A stretch of 64,000 nt of DNA from Sporothrix humicola (lineage: Eukaryota > Ascomycota > Sordariomycetes > Ophiostomatales > Ophiostomataceae): the NCBI GenBank assembly GCA_021396245.1, contig WNYE01000044.1:62001-126000 (forward strand). The letters run 5' to 3'. Position numbers and translations under genes: made by a program. Below, one piece after another: positions 45,101 through 55,500 of the stretch (position 1 is its first letter; each line of letters starts with the position of its first letter). Below the pieces are notes generated by a model, which saw only the letters and a program-made list of their open reading frames with translations, had not been told where the DNA came from and made no database searches.

Positions 45101-45417
45101 GTCGCCGGCCAACACTTCTCCTTTTTTAACGGTGCGCCCAGAGGGCAGCCCTCTTTCTTTTGACGCCAATATCCCAGACGCGCTCAAAGTACAAAATCGA
45201 CCTCATCCGCCCCGATACGCCTGGCTGGCCAAGAGATCGGGTCCCGACCACAGGCGCAAGGCAGAGTGTCTTGAAGCTTGCGGCGACTGTACGACGTGGC
45301 GGCAAAGCTTGTTGTGTTTCTCTTGATACCAGAAGCACCGCCTCACCTACACATCGACACCTGGCACATCGCCGAATATCCCCGCTTTCGCAAGTCATAT
45401 ATAAATAATCCAAAGCC
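42101..45417 (+). promoter_or_regulatory. CT-rich promoter and leader upstream of the cysteine-motif gene
   Basis: The + strand is pyrimidine-rich in long runs (about 42150-42390, 43650-44060 and 44330-45080) that end near the ATG at 45418. No protein-like frame is seen. I infer a long leader or promoter, possibly with a 5' UTR intron. Confidence 0.4.
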
Positions 45418-48056
45418 ATGGCTCTCGAAGCTCCCATCAGAACGTCGATCGGTAGCTTGTCCTCGCTCACTGGACAAGCAGATGTCACCGCGACGTCTCC
45501 TGAATCGACAACTTCGAGCTCAAAATTTATGCACATGTACGTTGTGTCGTAGTTGCGCTTCCTTGCTTTACTTGGCCAATTGGTATCGGCACAGTTGTGT
45601 GGCAGTGGTTCTAATACAAACTTTGGCAGGACAACTGCATCTATGTCGAGCACCGAATCTGTCCCTACGAGACCCAACTCGGTTCTTCGAGCTTTTCAGT
45701 CACAAGTGATGAGTCCGACGAGCGACATTGTCGGCCCATCCCCCGTCACATCAAACGGCACAGAAACTACGGAAATAGAAGACGACGAGCCAGCAGAGCC
45801 CGGTCACGAACAGAGTCATTTTCAGCCACAGGTATGAAAGCTGCTCGCTTGAGATATCGGCGTACCTCGTTTCCCTGTCCAATTTTTGCTAATCTGTCAA
45901 CCGAGCAGTTAAAAATGTTAAAGACGAGCTTGGCCAACCACGTAAGGCACGCCTCTACCGAAGAGGCCGTGTCCGTCATTCACGCCCCCGAGAGCTTCCA
46001 TTCATGGGTATGAGAAAACTCCCGGCCCAGGCAATCACTTTGCTCTGGCTAACAGAGAACTAGGTTGGAACTTCCACTCCCGAGCCAGCGTCATTAAATG
46101 ATACGAGAGCTCTTGGGATTATGGGCTCCACGCCCAGCGATGGCAATGGTCAGGTATGTTTCTCCTATCACGAGGTGGTTTATTTTATTTTTATTTGATT
46201 ATTTCTTCGAGGCTGACCGCATATCTCCAAGCAGCATTATCACCCGCACGCGGGCCCTCCACCGATTTCAACAGACGTAAAGCCGGTTCGGTACAGCATT
46301 GAAGCTGCCACGCCGCAAGCCCAGAAGCTAGAGGATGTCCTCGGCGACGCATCAAGGTTACGCGCATCAAGTGTTGGCGGCCTTGAGGGTAAGCTTTGCC
46401 TGTAAATAGTCATTCGTGCGAGAAAGAGGACCGTTTCTGACCTTGACTTTTCTGTCCTACAGACATCCCAGAACATCGCGAAGCCGAAGGCCAACAATAC
46501 GACGACTATGTGACGAGCCCGCACCTCGATGCCGACGGAGACGGCGAGATTGGCGCTCTCCGGGCGGCACTGGAAGAATGCTGGACACTTTGCAACACGC
46601 TCGCGAACCTCAGTTCGATTCACCGCGAGCGGGTATTCAACAGCTCGGGCACACCTGACGCCCATGAAATGGCATGGAAGTGCTGCTGGAAGCTCTGTCA
46701 GCGCCTCTATCACAGCCGTGATGAGGCCTCAGACGGATTCAGTGTTCGCACGAATCTCGATTTGTGCCGCGACTTCTGCCAGTCCTTATTCGATGTCCGA
46801 CAAAGGCAGGACGAGATCGGCGACTCGATCCTACGGGTTAGCTTTGAATTAAACAACCAGTAAGTCCACGCATAAGTACAATCCGAACAACCTCGTACCA
46901 CATGGTGTCTAACCATCTACCCTTCAGTCTCTACTCCGCCCAAGACTCCCGTACGCTTCCCGAGCCGTTCAAAGAGCGGACCCTCGATTTCTACATCACA
47001 CTCTGCCATCGACTCATGAAACAACGCAGCGAGCTTGCTGAGGAGACGGACTCTCTTCTCCGGGCATGCTGGTCTTTGGCCGAAATGCTCTTTAGTCTAC
47101 GGCAAAACTCTCGCGACGGAAAGGCGCCCGATGAGGAGCTTCTCGGTTCGGCCGTGCAGGCCTGCTGGGAGCTGTGCGATATCTTCCGCGAAGGATGGAC
47201 CCAGATTCGCCCTGACCGCGGGACGCCACGCCCCAGCCAAATAACCTTCCAGCAGTCCCTCTTTTCGGATACGGGCAGCGTGCACTCTAGCACGACTCGT
47301 GTCTCGTCACTCTCGAAGCGGGATAGCTACCAGGGCATGCAAGATCGGCCAAACTCTGTCGCCTCTATGAGCTCGACCCGGAAATCACGCCAAAGCCATC
47401 CTCCGCCAGTGCCCGAGACTCCCGTGACCGAGTTCGAGGACACACCCATTTCCCCACAGAGCTCCAGCCCAGTTATGCCCAACATCATGGTCCTTGGAAC
47501 AAATGGCGACAACGGGTCGGTAGGCAGCAATGGGGTGCGTGGACATGGCTCGACAAACGGAGGCGGGCCTCGGTGGCCAAGCAGTGCCTCGAATCTCTCG
47601 GGCTACTCCCAGGGCAGCAACAAAACGAGCAGCACGGCAACAACGGCCACATCAGCAGAAGATATCAACATTGTGCGCATCAAGATGTTGATCCTCAAGG
47701 CCGCCATGAACATGGGCTTCAACCGCGATTCGGCGCCGTCAGATGGTGCGGGTGGCACGAAGTCGCTACAGTCGTTTGTCAAGAACCTACCCACAGGGTC
47801 CTTCGGCAGCCTCCCAATGCATGCGACGCTTCTCCAGAGCTACAAGAGCCTCGTGCTAGCCGACAACTCCTTCCGGGCAACGAACAGCCTGCCAGCCAGA
47901 GGGCGGCGTGTTGCCGCTTCGGATGCGGCCAAGAGCGTGGGTTGGATGATTCTTCGGTCCAACCAATACGGTTTCCTGCGTGATCTCTTCCGGCTGGTAT
48001 TCAGCTTCCCACTCGAGGAGGCCGACAGCCGCAAGAACTCCAGTATTTCAGTCTAG
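45418..48056 (+). CDS. Conserved fungal protein (probably DUF7624) with repeated Cys-Trp helical motifs
   Basis: Seven exons, 45418-45536, 45630-45831, 45909-46007, 46064-46153, 46235-46388, 46463-46859 and 46928-48056, give 729 residues; frames agree at every junction. The first about 220 residues are Ser/Thr-rich and disordered. From about 235 comes a helical region with a recurring motif: CWTLCNTL, CWKLCQRLY, CRDFCQSLF, YITLCHRLM, CWSLAEMLF and CWELCDIFR. A long Ser/Pro/Gly-rich linker follows. A conserved C-terminal block (DINIVRIKMLILKAAMNMGF ... GWMILRSNQYGFLRDLFRLVFSFPLEE) ends the chain. I believe this is the family named DUF7624; function is unknown. Exons 3 (99 nt) and 4 (90 nt) are phase 0 on both sides and could be skipped without a frameshift. 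Confidence 0.8.
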
Positions 48057-50254
48057 ATGCAGTACTCTCCGACATTTCACATTTCACATTTCACATTTCA
48101 CATTTCACATTTCACACCTCTCTTTCGTCCAAATCTACCTTTTGGATCTTCCCCTTCCGTACACACCCAGACATATCAACATATCCTCAGTCTATATACA
48201 GCCCTTCCAGCAATGCGAGATATCCCCCTTATCCTCAAGTCTTACTTATTTCATTTGTCAGAGCGATCTTAGTTTTTCTTTGCTCTATTTATATTATCGG
48301 TGGATCCATGTGATTTCTTTGTTTCCTTTCTCTTTATTATTCAGAGAGGCATAAAATATGAGGCGAGTCTACAAAAATGACACTGTCGTTTTCCAATTGC
48401 CTGTTGGCCATTGCGCCAACTCGTTGTTATGTAAAGCGTCGACGGTTGCGCTTGTCATGTTGTTTGTTTCTAAGCTACTTTCATCTTTTACCGAGCACTA
48501 CCTTATCCTTTTTATATTTCGAGGCTACTCTTCCCTTTACATATTTCTTATATAAATTATTATATAATCTATGATTTAAACTTTAAGTTTTATATAGCAG
48601 GTGCAAAGAGGCAACATTTATGACATGATTTATTTCGATTTATTTGTTTATTAAGCATTGGTATTTGTATTTTATTTCACTTGCATATTTACGTGTTTAT
48701 GCATTTCATTCTTTTAGTTTCTCGCTTTTCTGGAAAATAAAATGGCACGAAAACACCCCGTCTCTATTATTTATGAGCACGACACCTCTCAAGATATAAA
48801 ACAATTAATTGGACTCTCTAAGCAAAGGGCAGAAGAATAAAAACAATCAATAACCATTCATTTACGCCTAGCCTAGCGGCCATGACTCTCTTTTTGTTCC
48901 CTGGGATATGGATTTTGGGGTTTGTAGGATATCGGACGTGCCAGCCGTATCGCCCAGCTTCTTCCGAGACCCTATGTCAGATAAGAAGACAAAAAGAAGA
49001 AAAAAAAAAAAAGAAGGAAAATGAGACTAAACTAGAGCATAAAGCAGAAGAAAATGACCACGACGACAGACAGAAGAAAGAAGGCACAAACCCCAGGAAA
49101 CAATCGGATCTAATTCGATTCGACTGATCAACTATAATAAGTGACTAGTCACGCCCACCCGTTTCATTTCACCTGCTCCTAAGTCGCCTAACTTTTGAAA
49201 ACACAAAACAAACTGACACATCGTACACACTCCGACACAGGCACAGCCAAGATAAAAGGAAAACATAAAAGGAGGATAACAGGAACAGTTGTAATAAACA
49301 AACGCAGATGAAGAGCATCGACAAAAGCAAATAGGAAAAAACAACAACAGCGCCCGAGTATTGCCCATGCCTGAAAGAGAAAACAAAACGCACAATAAAC
49401 CATGATAAAACATGAAGAAAGAGAAAGCAGAGAGTAGAGGAAATACACAAATCGTCGTGGTCACCGAAGACCCCATCATTACAGGAGAGGTATAAAGAGA
49501 GCTAGGGATATATGAGGAAGAGAAGTCATTAAGGGGAAGATGTGGTAAGGTGGTAGGACGCAACGACACTAAGCCATACAATATTCCTACACAATATCTG
49601 CCGCCGAAAAAAAAGACGTTTGTCCCCTCTGTGTGCTGATAGGAGAAAATCAACAGCGTGGGGTATCTGTCAAAATGGAATGAGGTGGCAGAGGCAGTCG
49701 GCGAGAGCATGGCGGTCGTCGAACGCACGAGGAACCCATGCCGAAAGGCAAAAGTGACATTGGTCGAGAGGCCGTTTCATCGCCTTTAGAATGTCCCGGT
49801 GCCCACCTTTCTCGGCACGGTGATCGTATGAGGCCGCAGGTGCGAGGTGTCAAATAACAGTGTGTAAATATGGCCCGTTTCACAGAGGCTGCATTATCTC
49901 CACTGTTTGCCTTTTTGTTGGCGGCGGGTAGGTACCTGCCCATTATTCATTTTGACCTTATGCACAGTTTTCAAGTTTTGGCAGATGCATCGCATTTGTT
50001 GCGGGCCCCGGGCAGTAACATCTGTCGGATAGAGCTTTGAAGCGCGTGTGGGGATGAACAAGGCTTTGCGTATCTGGTAGGTGCATCGTTGTGCAGACCA
50101 TATAAGTCGGCATGCGGCGCAATGCGTTAATTGCGGTCGTTGTTGGTGAAAGGCCACATGTGCTTTCAGACACATGAGCCACAAACCCCATGTGTGGGTG
50201 AGGGCGCGTGTTGTGTAACCTCTCATCATGTCGTACACAAGCGTGTCTCATAGT
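48057..50254. other. Convergent intergenic region, AT-rich on the left
   Basis: 3' regions of the cysteine-motif gene (+) and PPZ gene (-). 48530-48850 is strongly AT-rich. No gene, RNA or element was recognised; minus-strand frames at 49130-49730 lack protein-like content. Confidence 0.55.
48072..48113 (+). repeat. 7-bp tandem repeat, 6 perfect copies
   Basis: Unit ACATTTC, beginning 16 nt after the stop of the upstream gene, so it lies in its 3' UTR. Confidence 0.9.
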
Positions 50255-51968
50255 TTACACGCTTTGGGGATAAACGTTGGCGGGCTGGCAAGTATGACAA
50301 GTTAGCAAATTGAGAGGGCGAAACCCGGAAGGCGGGGTAAAGGGTAAGAATGGTAGAAAAAGTTGGTGCAGATGGGCTTACCGGAGAGTTAATAAAGTTC
50401 TTGCGACTGTTCCGTTGCTTCTTGATATGGTTCTTAAGACCATTCGAGTCAAGCGGTTTGAGCAGCTCGAAACTGCACAGCAGCTCCGACGAAACGGACA
50501 TGACTGCACCCCAGTTATCGAACTCGCCGCAGTAATTTGGTGCACTGAAGACCGTCACGAGGACGCGGTCGCTGAAGAATTCGTAGCCATCTTCCACAAC
50601 CATGTGTGCTCGACAAACCAGATCAAAGTCGTGTTTTACCAAGAAATCCATGATGACCTTTTTGTTGAAGCAATAACTGACACCTCGTTCGTTTGAATCC
50701 CATTCTTGTTCCATGTCTGCTGGGTCGGACCAGAGGAGATCGTTCAAGAGGCCGTAATCGGGCACATCGGTTGGGCGGGCAATGTTGCGGATGTCGTCCA
50801 TGTGATCTAGCGCCGGCGACAGGCCTCCGTGAACACAAAAGATTTTGCCGGCAACAATGGCAGCCACAGGCAGGGTGTTGAACGTGTCCACAAATGTCTT
50901 CCAGATCTTGACGTTGCACCTTCTCTTGCATTCGTCGTAGAAGCCGTACACACGGGTGACGTTGGCGCATTCGTGGTTACCACGCAGGAGGAAGAAGTTC
51001 TCGGGGAACTTGAGCTTGTAGCACAGCAGAAGCAGGATCGTCTCGAGAGACTGCTTGCCACGGTCGACATAGTCGCCCAAAAAGAGGAAGTTGGAGGATG
51101 GGGGGAAGCCGCACATCTCAAACATGCGGATAAGGTCTGTGTACTGGCCGTGTACATCGCCAACAATCTTGACAGGTGCATCGAGCTCGAGGAGCGTCGG
51201 CTGGGAAAGGAACGTCTCCCGAGCACGGTGGCAGATGGCCACAATCTCTGCATTTTTAAGGCACACGCTCTTCGTGACTTTTCCGGCATATGCAGCATCA
51301 AGTAAACGCTTGATGTAATCATCGAGGTCCATATCCTTGATCTCACTCATAGCAACGCCCGCTTCCTCTGCCCCAGGACTGCCTGTAACCGCAGCCAACT
51401 TGGGCGTGGCCACGGAGCTGGCCCCGCTGTCGCGTCGGACGAGAATAGACTGGCCTGGCTGTGTAGCTTGTGTGCTTGGGTCGGGGGCGGCCGCGGCTGG
51501 TGGTGATTCCGAGACATGATCAACTTCACCGTTCGCCGCGCTGGCACTGTGTTTCCCGGCCTTCATGGACGCAGATTGAATAGGAGATGGTGGTGGTTGG
51601 AGCTCGTTGAAAGAGGAAGATGCCTTGACCTGCGGCGAGTCGACGGAAGACGAAACGGATGTCGGTGACGAAGCTGAGTCAGTTCGGTTTAGGCGCGCTA
51701 ACGGTGGTAGGGAGGACCGGTTGGCACGGCCGGATTTGATAGAGCTCGCATCGGATCGCTCGAGCGATGCATCGGTGTTACTGAGAATGGCAGAGTTCCG
51801 TGGGCTGTCCGTTTTCCCGCTGCCAGGGATCTTGGACCGTAGCGCCTTGAACGACCGGGTCGAGTCCTTTGTGTCGGACCGGCTGAAAGAAGGGTACGAC
51901 TGCAGGCCATCCGGTCCGGACGACTTGGACGACGCCCCGCTGCTTTCCTTCGAACCCTGGTTTCCCAT
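50255..51968 (-). CDS. ppz1: Serine/threonine protein phosphatase, PPZ type
   Basis: Two exons, 51968-50382 and 50284-50255, with a 97-nt intron (GTAAGC...GCTAAC...CCAG), give 538 residues. The protein starts MGNQGSKESS, a good N-myristoylation site at Gly2. About 225 Ser-rich disordered residues follow. The PP1-like catalytic domain has GDVHGQ (near 269), GDYVDRG (near 297), RGNHE (near 327) and SAPNYCGEFDN (near 474), with all metal ligands intact. The spliced tail is NSPPANVYPQSV, typical of PPZ. PPZ phosphatases control K+/Na+ homeostasis, cell-wall integrity and cell-cycle entry at the plasma membrane, and are inhibited by Hal3-type proteins. Without splicing the frame runs on for 51 unrelated residues to 50226. 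Confidence 0.93.
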
Positions 51969-54704
51969 GCTGTCGAGGGGGGGAAGGAGGAGGGGAAGAA
52001 GGGGGTGGAAGGATGGAAGTAACGGGCGATGTGGTTTGTGGAAGCGAAAGTCCTAGATTGGAGGGAGAGAACCTCGAAGAAAACGAACGAAAAAGGGCGA
52101 GAGAGAGCAAACTGGGAAGCAAAGCTGAGTGACGAGCTTTGCGATTCTTCGTTGCCCTCTTTCCGGCTGAGGCTTTTTGGGGGTCGTGGTTCTAGGGAGG
52201 ATGGAATAGATGAGAGAAGAAAACCAGCGCAATGAGGCGGGTTGCGACAGTTGAACGGAGTGGCGATAAGGATTCCGTGGTGGAAGATTGCGGAAAGTGT
52301 TGGCTAGAAAGGCGGCGGTGATTGTGGAAAAAAAGACGTCTCAAGCTGAAGGCAGCAAAGACGAAAAATGGCAGATGTGACGAGATTTGTCCAGATCGAC
52401 GAGCGTAATGAGCGCAAGAAGAAAAACGAGCGACGGGTGTCGTGGGTTGGGACTTGGGAGGCAGAAGCTGGCTAGAGGCTGGGTCCTCTGGCTTGTGATT
52501 GCGCCCAACGGGTCGAGGCTGCGTGGAATAGCAGAGTGGATGGGTAATGTAGACGAAGTGTGCACCGTGGAGCAACACAGGTGACTGGTCGTGATGGTCG
52601 TGATGTATGGTCGGCGACGGGGAAAAGGCGATGCGATTGGATAAATGGCCTCGACAAAAAAGAATGATGTGAGGGGTGGAAATGGTAAAGCGCAGCTGGG
52701 ATGAAGAGAAGGGTTTGGGTCGAGGCAGTTCTTCTCTATGTCAGCAAAAGTTCCAGTTTTTTGCCACTGAGTCGGATTTTAGAGGGGAGCCGCGCCGAGG
52801 GCGTGGGGCGTTAACGGAGAGGAGGGGGATAAGGCTCGAATTGTCAGACGGCGGGAAAAGGTCAAAGGCCAAATGTCAAAGGAATGTTCGGGCGCGATGC
52901 GTGTGAGAAAAAGAAAGGGGTCGAAAGGAGATGCCACAAAAAACGTGTAGAGACGATGCAAAGGGGGTGCTTGGCCGGAATTTGCAAGGGTGGATTGGAT
53001 GATGCGAGGCAGTTGTTTTGTGACGGAGTTTTTCTCTCTGTATTTTTGGAGGAGCAGTTTGTTCCTCTGACTCTGACGCAGACTTTTGGGCACATGCAGT
53101 GACAGGGAAGCTGTGACAGGACAGGCGCAAAACGAAAGAGGCGCTGGGCACAAAAGCAGCAAGTAGCGCAGTGAAAAGCGGGCCTGGGAGACTCTACGCT
53201 ACGTCGTCGGCACCGGAGGTTTCGGTCTTGGGGCAATGGCCGGCCGACACGGGTCCGATAGAGGGATGTCAAGAGCGAACAGGCACCGTGAAGCAGGCTG
53301 GGATGGGATGGATAGGCGCGCAGGACAAGCCACGAGGAAGCAGGCGAGTGAGACAGGCGCAAAAGTTTGCGCGACCTGTGCAAAGTGCTCTTGGATGGAG
53401 ATGGAGATGGAGATGGGAAAGCCGACAAATCACTAAAGGAGGCGACTCAATGCGAGTGGAGGCGACGAGGATTGAGGGTCGTGAGATTGCGAATTTGCGA
53501 GGTTGTAAAAGTTGAGAAGAGCAACGAGGGAAAGGACGACGCGACAAAAATGAACACAGAGCAGAAAAGGAGAAAGGAACAAAAAAGAAGACAGGAGAAA
53601 GCAAAGACGCAAAAAGAAAGCGCAAGAGATAAAGGGCAGACGCACTCGCGCAAAGGTGCAGCGAGTAAGGGGTGGAGGGGAAGCGTTACCGACCTGAGTG
53701 ATAGCGTTGTTCAAGGCGGGTAGCCACACCGTCGGAAGAGGAGGAGGGCTGGGCACGGCTTGGCAGAGGAGTGCGGCGTTCCTTTGGCTTTCGTGGTCGT
53801 CTTGGGTCTGATTATGTCGAAGCCCTGTGTCGACGCCCTGTTTCTATTTGCTTTCTGTGTTTGCTTCCCGCGAGTTGTGATTGAGCAGCGTTGTTGCCCG
53901 AGTCGGTTGCGGCCAATCAGTGGAGAGCATGCGCCTTTGAAAAGGTCGAAAAGGTGTCGAGCCAAACGGTAAAGAAAAGGTCAAGACAAGATCTCAAGAT
54001 CGAGAACGCGGTGTGTCGGGGCACGGGCAAGACTGGCTTTTTTTTTTTGTTTTTTTTTTTGGCTTTGACTGCAGGTGGAAGGGCGGGCGCAGTTTCTTTC
54101 TGAGATAGGTTTGTACGATGTACGGAGCACGGCGTATCTGCTTCCTGCAAGGCCGTGGCTTGGCACTGCGGAGGTGTTTTCGCATGCAGCTGGTGATGTC
54201 GATCCGGGTGTTGGGCTGCAAAGACGCGGACCGGGGTGTGGTCTCCAACGGCAGGCGGTGTAGTGCGTACAAGGCAGGTGACAGCCGGAAACGCGTTGTG
54301 TGTCAAATTCTGTCAAAATGTACCGAACTGTGCCAAAAATGCGTTGGATGCAGGGCGAATGCAGGTTCGAGAGACTGATTCCAGAAAGGGGAACGTGAAT
54401 TGGCAGAGGATGCCAGTGTCGAATAGGGGATGGCTAGATTGGTCAGCTGTCAATCAAAGTCAAACCAACGTCGACGATAGGGTGGCAGGAGGCGGGATGA
54501 CAGAAAGACCAGCACGAACAAAGCGAGGCGTATTGGCGGGGTGCACGCTCGAGAAGAGAGTAAAGACTGCAAAGAGCAGGCACAAAATGACCTTCCTTGT
54601 CGGCCCAAGAGGCTAAGATGCAATACTTGGCGACGTAGTAAGAAAAAATGAGGAGGACGGTGTTCCCTTGGCTGGAGAACGGCGTGTGAGTGGACAGTCT
54701 CGAG

Positions 54705-54748
54705 ACAGGTTGGAGACAAGTTGGAGCCAGGTTGGAGCCAGGCTGGGG
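54705..54748 (+). repeat. 11-bp tandem repeat, 4 copies
   Basis: Unit close to CCAGGTTGGAG. Confidence 0.8.
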
Positions 54749-55000
54749 CACAGATGGCATGGAAGCTGGAGAAGGTTTGGCCTGGGCGATCAAAAGACTG
54801 GTCGAGAACAACCCGAGCAAACACTGGCCTTGACGGGTTGAGAGACGATCGCTGAAGGAACAGGGGGGCGTGCTCGATAGGAGATAGCAGGCGTCGAGCT
54901 AGGGACGACGGCGCGGAACGGCCAAGCTGTGCCAGGCGATTTGGAGTCTGGGCAGTGGGCACGGCGCGTGTATTTTATGAGACGAGCGGGGAAACAACTG

Positions 55001-55060
55001 TTGAGCTTGGTTGAGCTTGGGTGGGATTGGGCTGGCTTGGGCGAGCTTGGGCGAGCTTCG
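55001..55060 (+). repeat. 10-bp tandem repeat, 6 copies
   Basis: The first two copies are TTGAGCTTGG exactly; later copies are GCGAGCTTGG-like. Confidence 0.8.
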
Positions 55061-55183
55061 GACTGGGTTTTATCGAATTTGAACCGACAGGACGGCCAGG
55101 AATCTGTCGATATATTCCTGATTCGACACCGAGCAGTGGAGACTGGCGATGGGAGAAGGGCGGGAGAAGACGGCTTGTTCAGC

Positions 55184-55207
55184 GAAGATTGAAGATTGAA
55201 GATTGAA
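55184..55207 (+). repeat. 7-bp tandem repeat, 3.4 copies
   Basis: Unit GAAGATT. Confidence 0.8.
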
Positions 55208-55500
55208 GTAGAAAGATAATAGCAACGAAGGATAATGGATCAAAGAGACAGAAGAGATGAAAGGGGACAAAAGTAGAGATGATAACCCAACACCAAGACA
55301 AGTCCACAAGACGTCAAAACAAAGAGACCGAATTGCGGAGAAAACAGACTGCAACGACCCCCGCGAATGACCGCCCCGTGGGTGCAAGGCTGCAGAAGGT
55401 GGGACGCAACGTATGTGGGAGAGGGAGAAGGCAGAAGGTGGGATGCGCAACTGGGGCTGCATTAAGGGGGGGAAAGACGCAGAGAGACGCTGACACAATC

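Larger units (their letters stand above)
51969..55500 (-). promoter_or_regulatory. Long promoter and leader upstream of PPZ, purine-rich on the + strand
   Basis: About 3.5 kb without a recognised gene. The + strand is purine-rich, so the PPZ coding strand is pyrimidine-rich, as in the other long leaders of this window. It contains minisatellites at 54705-54748, 55001-55060 and 55184-55207. Confidence 0.4.
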
